Source of the DNA: Planctomycetota bacterium | Lineage (GTDB): Bacteria; Planctomycetota; Planctomycetia; Pirellulales; Pirellulaceae | Length of the DNA: 42,921 nucleotides | Assembly (NCBI GenBank): GCA_016872635.1 | Contig: VGZN01000002.1 | Coordinates: forward strand, 1-42,921 | Direction of reading: 5' to 3' | Made by a program: the position numbers and the translations under genes | The notes under the pieces: generated by a model | Told to the model about the DNA's origin: nothing | What the model saw: the letters and a program-made list of their open reading frames with translations, nothing else | Databases searched by the model: none | Shown here: positions 34,127-41,270 of the stretch, piece after piece | Numbering within the stretch: position 1 is the stretch's first letter | How the letters are laid out: every line of letters starts with the position of its first letter

Positions 34127-35269
34127 ATGCTCGTCATCGCGCTGAAAATGTTGTTTTATGATCGGGCAAAGTATCTGGGTTTGGTGCTCGGCGTTGCGTT
34201 CTCAACCTTGCTCATCAATCAGCAAGTCGGCATCTTCCTCGGCTTGATCGCCAGGGCGGGTGCGATCGTTTCAGATGTTCCAGAGGCGAACATCTGGGTC
34301 ATGGATCGAGGAGTAAAGAATCTCGATACGATTTTTCCGTTGCGTGATACGGAGTTGGGACGTGTACGAGGTGTGCCTGGTGTCGAATGGGCCGTACCTC
34401 TATTCAAGGCCAATGCAACGGTTCGGACAGCCAAGGGGGATTTGGAATCGTCGATCTTGATCGGTGTCGACGACAGTTCGTTGATCGGAGTGCCACCCAA
34501 AGTGGTCATGGGAGATATCGAGGATTTGCGTCGACCAGACGCTGTCGCGGTGAGTCAGGATGGGTTTACCAAAGTGTGGCGCTACGAACCGCTTGCGCTC
34601 AATAAGACAGTCGAACTCAACGATCGTCGTGCGGTCGTGGTGGCGATTGTAAAGGACTCGCCAAAGTTTACGTCCGCCATCACATTTTTTACGCGGTACT
34701 CGCAAGCCCTTCAGTACACCAACAATGGAAGAAATCAAATGTCGTTTGTGGTGGCCAGATCTGTCCCCGATCGAACCCCAGACGATGTTGCTGCCGCGAT
34801 CGAAGAGCGAACTGGTTTGCAAGCCTTGAGCGCGGAGGCATTTCGCGACAAAGCGATCCAATACGTCATCGACAACACGGGGATACCGGTTAGTTTCGGC
34901 ACCGTAGTGGGACTAGGTGTGATCGTTGGTGTCTGTGTGGCGGGACTGATGTTCAATCTGTTCGTCCTGGAGAATCTTAAGCAGTTTGCGGTCCTCAAGG
35001 CCATCGGTACAAAGAACTCGCGACTGATCGGAATGGTCTTCTTGCAGGCACTGGTGGTAGGTTTTGTCGGTTACAGTATCGGGTTGTTTGGAGCATCGTG
35101 CTTCTTTGAGTTCGCTGGCAAAAACAACCCGAACTTCACGGGTTTCTACCTGCCGTCCCGCGTCGCGATCGCGTCGGGTGCTGTGGCGGCGATCATCATT
35201 TTGATCGCGGCATTGATCGCGTTGCGGCGGTTGCTGTTCGTCGACCCAGCGATTGTGTTTCGAGGTTGA
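34127..35269 (+). CDS. DevC-like ABC transporter permease (FtsX/MacB fold)
   Basis: A 380-residue permease with one N-terminal span (about 13-35), a large periplasmic domain (about 36-255) and three C-terminal spans (about 262-290, 310-335, 350-372), the typical FtsX/MacB layout. The N-terminus ALKMLFYDRAKYLGLVLGVAFSTLLI and the ENLKQFAVLKAIGTKNSRLIGMV loop between spans match cyanobacterial DevC. DevC works with the ATPase DevA and adaptor DevB to move substrates (glycolipids in Anabaena heterocysts) out through a TolC-type channel. The ATG at 34127 was preferred over a TTG at 34106. The ATPase and adaptor genes follow directly. Confidence 0.9.
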   Translation: MLVIALKMLFYDRAKYLGLVLGVAFSTLLINQQVGIFLGLIARAGAIVSDVPEANIWVMDRGVKNLDTIFPLRDTELGRVRGVPGVEWAVPLFKANATVRTAKGDLESSILIGVDDSSLIGVPPKVVMGDIEDLRRPDAVAVSQDGFTKVWRYEPLALNKTVELNDRRAVVVAIVKDSPKFTSAITFFTRYSQALQYTNNGRNQMSFVVARSVPDRTPDDVAAAIEERTGLQALSAEAFRDKAIQYVIDNTGIPVSFGTVVGLGVIVGVCVAGLMFNLFVLENLKQFAVLKAIGTKNSRLIGMVFLQALVVGFVGYSIGLFGASCFFEFAGKNNPNFTGFYLPSRVAIASGAVAAIIILIAALIALRRLLFVDPAIVFRG

Positions 35270-35311
35270 TACTGTGTTCCGTGGATTCCATATGCGGTAT
35301 ACAGCCAGATC

Positions 35312-36067
35312 ATGAATAGCCACTCATCGATGAACCCTGAAGTGCCCCCCAACCATGGGCAGCTTGATCCCGCGAGGATTTCCATCTCGTGCCGTGGGAT
35401 CGTAAAGGAGTTCGGGGAGGGACAAGCCAAGGTGACGGTCCTCCATGGGGTTGATATCGATTTCCCTAAAGGTGCTACCAGTTTTCTGGTCGGGCCGAGC
35501 GGGTGTGGAAAAACGACTTTGATCTCGGTGATCGCAGGGTTACTGACATCGACGTCAGGTCGCGTAAGTATCTTGGGACAAGAGCTCACCGCAATGCGGG
35601 GTTCAAAACTTGTCGAGTTTCGGGCCAAGCATCTCGGTTTTATCTTCCAACAATTCAATTTGATCCCGGCTCTCACGGCGGCTGAGAATGCTGCGGTCTC
35701 GTTGGTGGTGCGAGGTTGGACATTGGCCAGCGCGAAACGGGAAAGCAACCGATTGCTCGATCGACTTGGGATGGGAGTGAATCGAAACAAGTATCCAAAT
35801 CAGCTGTCTGGTGGACAGCAACAGCGGATTGCGATCGCACGTTCCTTGGTCCATGATCCAGACATCGTCATCTGCGATGAGCCGACGGCATCTCTCGATG
35901 CGGAGACAGGACGCGAGGTTATGATTCTCCTGAAAGAGGTTGCATCGTCGAGCGAGCGAGCGGTGATTGTCGTCACGCACGATAATCGTATCTTCTCGTT
36001 TGCGGATTGCATTGCGACGATGTCTGATGGGAAAATTGAGCGTTTTGAATCTTTAACGAGGAATTGA
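35312..36067 (+). CDS. ABC exporter ATP-binding protein (DevA/LolD/MacB type)
   Basis: A 251-residue nucleotide-binding subunit. Walker A is GPSGCGKTT (61-69), the Q-loop is FIFQQFNLIPALTAAEN (about 110-126), the signature is LSGGQQQRIAIARSL (165-179), Walker B is DIVICDEPTASLD (184-196), and the H-loop is VIVVTHDNRIFS (about 220). This is the LolD/MacB/DevA class that pairs with FtsX-fold permeases. It lies 42 bp behind the permease gene and 51 bp before the adaptor gene. The first ~20 residues are poorly conserved; an internal ATG at residue 7 could be used. Confidence 0.95.
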   Translation: MNSHSSMNPEVPPNHGQLDPARISISCRGIVKEFGEGQAKVTVLHGVDIDFPKGATSFLVGPSGCGKTTLISVIAGLLTSTSGRVSILGQELTAMRGSKLVEFRAKHLGFIFQQFNLIPALTAAENAAVSLVVRGWTLASAKRESNRLLDRLGMGVNRNKYPNQLSGGQQQRIAIARSLVHDPDIVICDEPTASLDAETGREVMILLKEVASSSERAVIVVTHDNRIFSFADCIATMSDGKIERFESLTRN

Positions 36068-36118
36068 TTCGATGCGATCTGTAGTGATAATCGTTCGAGC
36101 CTCTTTGGGAATGCACCG

Positions 36119-37249
36119 ATGAATCGAATCCTAAAAAACGTTATCTCGATCGCTACCGTGTTAGCGGCTATTCTGATGTTTACCGTCGCGATTTCGTTCA
36201 TCAAAAAGAATACTCCGCAAGAGTCAACTACGGAGATTCGAAACTTTCCACCAACGGCACCGGGCACTGTGCTTGCGGTAAAGCGAATGAAAGACAAAGC
36301 TTCGATCGGTGGAGTCGGTATCGCTGAACCCGTGGGAGAGGCGACGGTTATCGGATCGCAATTACCGGGAGTGGTCGAGGAAGTATTGGTATCCCCAGGA
36401 ATGACCGTTCAAAAAGGAACTGTTCTTCTCCGCTTGGATCGTCGATCCGCGGCTGCTGACGTAGGTGTCGCCGAAGCCGACTTGGCCGGACAGCGTGCAA
36501 AGTTTGAAGAGCTTCAAGCGCAAGTCCAGATGCTGCAAGCGCGGGTCGAAGCAGCCATGGCGACCTACCAGCAATCGGTTTCGAGCGAGCAATTTAGCAA
36601 GAGGGATTACGATCGTGCTCAATCCGTCCGGCAGTCGAGCGCCTACTCCGAAGAGGAAGTCGACGATCGCAGAATGAAGTTTGAGATCGCGCAAGCCAAA
36701 TCCAAAGAGTCCGAAGCGCTGGTGCGCGAGGCTCAGGCGAAACTGGACATGATCGCAGGACGCCCTGTCGCTGCGAGCATCGAAGTGCAGCGCGCTGCGG
36801 TTGTGCAGGCCGAAGCAAATCTCCAGCGGGCAAAGACAAACTTGGACCTGCGAACCATCATCGCACCGAGCCATGGTACCGTACTGAGTGTGAAGATCAG
36901 GGCGGGCGAGTTTATCCCAGCATCGATACTTCCAAATCCACTGATTACCTTGGGGGTGATCGACCCCCTCCACTTGCGGGTCGATATCGACGAGTCAGAG
37001 ATACCGAGGTTTAGCCCGACAGCGAAAGCATTTGCTAGCGTACGAGGGCGCCCTGAAGTGCAAGTTCCGATTGAGTATGTGCGCACCGAACCATTGGTCA
37101 TTCCCAAGCGGTCTCTTACCGGTAGCGTCAGCGAGCGGGTCGATACACGAGTCATGCAAGTCATTTATTCGGTCGATCCCAAGGTTCTTGGCGCCGCGGT
37201 TGGGCAGCAGGTGGATGTCTATATTGTTGACGAAAATGGTGCCCCCTAG
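36119..37249 (+). CDS. HlyD/DevB-type periplasmic adaptor protein
   Basis: A 376-residue membrane fusion protein. One N-terminal span (about 9-25), a barrel-sandwich (biotinyl-lipoyl-like) half-motif around GVVEEVLVSPGMTVQKGTVLLRLD (written as about 82-105), a long alpha-hairpin coiled coil (about 110-245), the second lipoyl half (APSHGTVLSVKIRAGEFI) and a beta-barrel domain. It would link the DevC/DevA exporter in the inner membrane with an outer membrane channel. Gene order here is permease, ATPase, adaptor, in contrast to the devB-devC-devA order of cyanobacteria. No TolC-type gene is in the window. Confidence 0.92.
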   Translation: MNRILKNVISIATVLAAILMFTVAISFIKKNTPQESTTEIRNFPPTAPGTVLAVKRMKDKASIGGVGIAEPVGEATVIGSQLPGVVEEVLVSPGMTVQKGTVLLRLDRRSAAADVGVAEADLAGQRAKFEELQAQVQMLQARVEAAMATYQQSVSSEQFSKRDYDRAQSVRQSSAYSEEEVDDRRMKFEIAQAKSKESEALVREAQAKLDMIAGRPVAASIEVQRAAVVQAEANLQRAKTNLDLRTIIAPSHGTVLSVKIRAGEFIPASILPNPLITLGVIDPLHLRVDIDESEIPRFSPTAKAFASVRGRPEVQVPIEYVRTEPLVIPKRSLTGSVSERVDTRVMQVIYSVDPKVLGAAVGQQVDVYIVDENGAP

Positions 37250-37296
37250 GCTAAACCGACGTGGTATCCCTGAGGGACGATGGCTAGACTAATAGC

Positions 37297-37878
37297 ATGA
37301 TGTGTTCCTGTCGCCCTCGAAACCTATTCTCAGTAGGAAACCTGTTTTCAGTAGTTCGACCGCTACTCATCCTGACTTTGCTCTTTGGTCAGATTGTAGG
37401 TGGCCGTTCGTGCTGTTGTTTTTCCAGTGAGATCATCTGCTGGTTGGGAGATTCTTTGTGTTACGGCAATGCCTTACAATTCAAGGCATTAGCTTGTGCA
37501 ACCGACGCGAGGCCATGCGATTCGAGTTCCGCTCCGGATGTAGCGAGATATGACTCAGGATCGAGTCTGCCGGGGCGTTGTCCCAAGTGCATTGGCCGAC
37601 AGATGGTGGCGGAACCCAAAAATGCAGGAACGGCGAAGTCTGTGCGTGGCACACCCGCAATCGGCACGGTGAAAACATGCCAATGCCCATCGCACAAGGT
37701 TTCTGCGACGGTGCCACCGACCGAGTCCTCGTTGGATCTGAGTGTGCAGGCATGGGTTCCACGTCCGTGGAAGCTGGAAGTAGATGTTGCCTTGGAAAGT
37801 CGGGAACACCGGGCATCGCAAACAGAAATTGCGACGTGTACCTCATGGCAGGCTCGCGCCTGCATCTGGCGCATTTGA
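37297..37878 (+). CDS. Small Cys-rich exported protein, 193 aa
   Basis: No family was recognised. The protein has a hydrophobic N-terminal segment (about 20-35, LLILTLLFGQIVGG) followed at once by RSCCCF and has fifteen or more cysteines, including CPKC (about 94-97) and CQCPSHK (about 127-133). Such proteins are often found in front of metal-efflux genes in planctomycetes and could bind metal outside the cytoplasm. Residues 9-19 hold a short repeat (NLFSVGNLFSV), visible in the DNA as a near 17-bp repeat. An overlapping open frame exists on the minus strand, but signal-like N-terminus and context favour this one. Confidence 0.6.
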   Translation: MMCSCRPRNLFSVGNLFSVVRPLLILTLLFGQIVGGRSCCCFSSEIICWLGDSLCYGNALQFKALACATDARPCDSSSAPDVARYDSGSSLPGRCPKCIGRQMVAEPKNAGTAKSVRGTPAIGTVKTCQCPSHKVSATVPPTESSLDLSVQAWVPRPWKLEVDVALESREHRASQTEIATCTSWQARACIWRI

Positions 37879-38039
37879 TGCATATTCTCTGAGTGGATTG
37901 AGACTCTTCCTCCACACTGATTTCTAAAGAGTCGCTGACTTCAATCGAGTTGCAACGCTTGCGATTCGCTTCGATGTTCGATGATTGCCATGCGATGGTC
38001 GAACGTATCGCTTACTTTACTTGCTAAGTACTTGGTGCA

Positions 38040-38957
38040 ATGAGGTCCATAATCATGCGATCGAACCATGGGTATCTTTTGAAATTTACGATGCTACTCG
38101 TAACCACAAGCGGTTTGGGGTGCCGCGATCAATCCAGTCGAGACCGGCAGGATGGAGCGACTGGTACCGAAACGCACAGCGAGGGGAGCGATTCCAAGAC
38201 CACTCATACAGCAGGGCGAACTGAGACTTCAGGGGGGGAACACGAGCACCAGCAGGGTGCGCACGGTGGGATTATGGTCTCACTCGGTCAGGATAGTTAC
38301 CACGTGGAAGCGGTACTGGGATCCGACAACAAGGTGCGTCTGTATATGCTCGGACGGGATGAAACCAGGGTGATCGATATACCTGCTGGCACTCTCAAGG
38401 GATTTGTGCAACTTGAAGGGGATGTTCAAGCCGACTCCATCGAGTTCCAGCCTGAGCCTCAAGACGGTGATGCCGAGGGAAGAACTTCGTGCTTTACCGG
38501 TTCACTACCGGATCGGATGCTCGGTCGAGATCTCATGGTCACAATTCCGAACGTCGCGATCGACGGTGAACGATTTCGACTTTCCTTCCAAACACACTCG
38601 GCAGACCATTCCGATTCCGAGATGCCATCCAAAGCAACCGATGATGAGGAGGAAGTTCTTTATACTCGTCCGGGAGGGGTGTACACCCAAGCGGACATCG
38701 CGGCCAACGGCAACCAAACTCCCGGTCAAAGGTATCGCGGGATACGGTCTAAGCATGATCGGAACCCGAAACCTGGTGACCGGATTTGCCCAGTGACCAA
38801 GACGAAAGCGAATCCCCAATTCGAGTGGACGGTCGGTGGCAAGAAATACACCTTCTGTTGTCCGCCGTGCATCGACGAATTTGTGCGCAATGCGAAGGAG
38901 AGCACGACACCTCTACCGGAACCGGACGCCTTCACGCAGCAGGAGGAAGGGCGATGA
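38040..38957 (+). CDS. His-rich, YHS-domain-like exported (lipo)protein
   Basis: A 305-residue protein. The N-terminus LLKFTMLLVTTSGLGC resembles a lipoprotein signal with Cys at residue 28, although the lipobox is not perfect. A Ser/Thr/His-rich spacer with EHEHQQGAHGG (about 67-77) may bind metal. A central beta-rich part (about 78-205) has no known name to me. The C-terminus (about 245-292) is YHS-like: ICPVTKTKANP...FEWTVGGKKYTFCCPPCIDEF, with Cys residues set for binding a soft metal, as in CopA/CusB-linked YHS domains. The stop overlaps the start of the adaptor gene as ATGA, so the two are translationally coupled. An internal start at 38055 is possible. Confidence 0.82.
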   Translation: MRSIIMRSNHGYLLKFTMLLVTTSGLGCRDQSSRDRQDGATGTETHSEGSDSKTTHTAGRTETSGGEHEHQQGAHGGIMVSLGQDSYHVEAVLGSDNKVRLYMLGRDETRVIDIPAGTLKGFVQLEGDVQADSIEFQPEPQDGDAEGRTSCFTGSLPDRMLGRDLMVTIPNVAIDGERFRLSFQTHSADHSDSEMPSKATDDEEEVLYTRPGGVYTQADIAANGNQTPGQRYRGIRSKHDRNPKPGDRICPVTKTKANPQFEWTVGGKKYTFCCPPCIDEFVRNAKESTTPLPEPDAFTQQEEGR

Positions 38958-41260
38958 TGCATTGTTCCCGTTTCTTTCGGGTATCGCTCGGTATCGTGTG
39001 GTTATCCGTTTCATGTCCCGGATTGGCGCACGAGGGGCATGAACCCTTGCCGACCAAGGGTGCAAGCGTGGACGCGAAACGCGGCACCGTTCAGTTGGCT
39101 GCTTTATCGCGAGTTTTGCTGGATGTCCGAACCTTGGAGGTTAAGCAGATGCAGCATGTGCAGCGCAGTTTAGCGTTCACGACGATTGAATCTCCTTGGA
39201 ATCAGGAAGGGTGGGCTTCGCCGCGGCTATCCGGAAGGTTGGTGCAGATCTACGTTCGATCGGGAGAAAAGGTTGCTCTGGGTCAGGTTTTGGCGGAGCT
39301 CGAAAGTCGTGAATTAGAGGAGTTGTATTTCGACTATCAAGGAGCATTGCGGCGGTTGGAAAATCAGCAGCGTGTATTGGAGTTGTTGCAGCCTTCGGTT
39401 CGGAGCGGCGCGGTCCCTGAGTTGAGAGTGATTGAAGCGGAGAGCGGAATCAAACAAGTTGAAAACGAACTCTGGGTGCTGAGATCGAAAGCCTCTGCAT
39501 TGAACGCCTTATGGAACGATACGGACGGAAATAAAGTGGCAGCGTCCAATACTGCGGGGGGTGTAGTGCCAGTAAAGCCGCAGATTCTCCGCGTATTAGC
39601 ACCGATTTCCGGGACAGTACTCCAGCAGGATGCGGTCTTAGGTCAGTTCGTCGATCCGAGTAACCATTTATTCACAATCATCGATAACTCGAGCGTGTGG
39701 GCGAGACTCCACATGATGGAAAAAGATGTTGGACGGGTTGCTATTCAAAGTCGTGCGAATGTCTTCTTGAATGGGTTTCCCGATCAGAGTTTCCCAACGC
39801 GCGTTGATAAGATTTCTTACGGCATCGATTCCGTAACCCAGCAATTCTCCGCGTGGTGCCGTGTCGAGAATAAAGATCGAGATACATTCGTGTTACCAGG
39901 GATGACTGGGCAGTCGTACGTTGAGACGAGGGAATCGGCGGCTCGATTGAGTGTGCCGCGATCTGCGGTTTGGAGCGACGGTATCGCCCATTATGTGTTT
40001 GTGGAAACGGCGGCGACCAAGCAAGGATCGGAATATGAAAAGCGATTGGTTTGGGTCGACGATCAGCGATTTGCATACACAGCCGACGGACATTCACACC
40101 TGCTCGACACAACAGCGAAAACCGAAGAGAGCGAGTACATCGAACTTTTAGCGGGAGGGATTTTTTCCGGGGACCGTTTGGTGGTCCAAGGGGCGCATGA
40201 GATGTCGAGTCTCTTAAATCGTCAAGTTTTAGTGTTGGACGATGCTTTATCGAAGAATTTAGAGATCGAATATCAGAACGTCGACGAGCGAGCCATCGAT
40301 CGTGTGGTGAATGTCGATGCTATTGTCGAGTTGCCACCGATGCAACGAACACGCGTAGCTACACAAATGCAAGGATCCGTCAGCAAGGTTCTTGTGGATC
40401 GAAGCGAGCAGGTTCGAGCGGGACAAGTGCTGGCAGAGATATCAAGTTTCGAGGCGGTGACGTTGCAATTGGAATTTGTGAAAACAGTACTCGATTTGGA
40501 ATTGCAGTCGAACACGTACCGTCGATTGGAGACTGCTGGTGGAACGATATCACCACGTACTTTGCTGGAACTGAAGGCAAAGATCGAGAGTCTACAGTTG
40601 CGGCAAGAGACTTTATACCGGCAATTGCAGTTGATTGGATTCGATGATGATGCGGTTCGCACGATGCTGGTCGATCGCAAGATCTGGGATACCATCCCAC
40701 TCCGTTCCCCAATCGATGGTGTCGTGGTGGACTTCCTCGGGACGCCAGGGAGGGTTGTCCGAGCCGGCGAGGATCTATTTCAAATCCACGATTTGAGAAA
40801 TTTTTTGGTACAAGTTTACGTTGCCACGCGAGATATTTCGTCGGTCCGTGTGGAGCAAAGAGCACGGATCCGCTTGAATGCATACCCGTTAAAGGAGTTC
40901 GAAGGAAAAGTTGTAGGGATAAGTCCTTCGATCGATAACCATTCTGGGATTCAGTCGGTTTGGTTGGCCATTCAAGGAGCCGAAGAGTTGGAATTAAGGG
41001 ATCGAATGCTCGGACGGGCCTCGATCGTCATCGGATCCAGTGAGCCTCGGGTGGTTTTGCCAAAGACGGCGATTGTGCAAGACGGCCTGCGAAGCTTTGC
41101 GTTTGTTCGACAACCCAATGGTGAGGTCGAAAGACGCAAGGTGGATATTGAACCGGGAGACGACCGTTTTGTTTATGTGAGACGAGGTGTCTCTCTAGGA
41201 GAATCAGTCGCTGTTTCTCGGGTTTCCGCATTACAAACCGCATACGCATCGGTGAGGTAG
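38954..41260 (+). CDS. Double-length RND periplasmic adaptor (two fused adaptor modules)
   Basis: With the ATG at 38954 the protein has 768 residues, about twice a normal CusB/CzcB adaptor. A signal peptide ends at CPGLA, followed by HEGHEP. Module 1 spans about 60-430: a lipoyl half-motif (GRLVQIYVRSGEKVALGQVL, ~93), an alpha-hairpin, the second half (LAPISGTVLQQDAVLGQFV, ~214), a beta-barrel with LMxxD-like LHMMEKDVG, and VPRSAVWSDG (~332). Module 2 spans about 440-768 with the same order: GSVSKVLVDRSEQVRAGQVL (~474), a hairpin, IPLRSPIDGVVVDFLGTPGR (~580), VQVYVATRDISSVRVEQRAR and VLPKTAIVQDGLRSF (~700). Adaptors usually act as six copies around a trimeric pump; a fused pair would need only three. 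The RND pump gene follows 10 bp later. Confidence 0.9.
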   Translation: MMHCSRFFRVSLGIVWLSVSCPGLAHEGHEPLPTKGASVDAKRGTVQLAALSRVLLDVRTLEVKQMQHVQRSLAFTTIESPWNQEGWASPRLSGRLVQIYVRSGEKVALGQVLAELESRELEELYFDYQGALRRLENQQRVLELLQPSVRSGAVPELRVIEAESGIKQVENELWVLRSKASALNALWNDTDGNKVAASNTAGGVVPVKPQILRVLAPISGTVLQQDAVLGQFVDPSNHLFTIIDNSSVWARLHMMEKDVGRVAIQSRANVFLNGFPDQSFPTRVDKISYGIDSVTQQFSAWCRVENKDRDTFVLPGMTGQSYVETRESAARLSVPRSAVWSDGIAHYVFVETAATKQGSEYEKRLVWVDDQRFAYTADGHSHLLDTTAKTEESEYIELLAGGIFSGDRLVVQGAHEMSSLLNRQVLVLDDALSKNLEIEYQNVDERAIDRVVNVDAIVELPPMQRTRVATQMQGSVSKVLVDRSEQVRAGQVLAEISSFEAVTLQLEFVKTVLDLELQSNTYRRLETAGGTISPRTLLELKAKIESLQLRQETLYRQLQLIGFDDDAVRTMLVDRKIWDTIPLRSPIDGVVVDFLGTPGRVVRAGEDLFQIHDLRNFLVQVYVATRDISSVRVEQRARIRLNAYPLKEFEGKVVGISPSIDNHSGIQSVWLAIQGAEELELRDRMLGRASIVIGSSEPRVVLPKTAIVQDGLRSFAFVRQPNGEVERRKVDIEPGDDRFVYVRRGVSLGESVAVSRVSALQTAYASVR

Positions 41261-41270
41261 ATCCAGGCAA

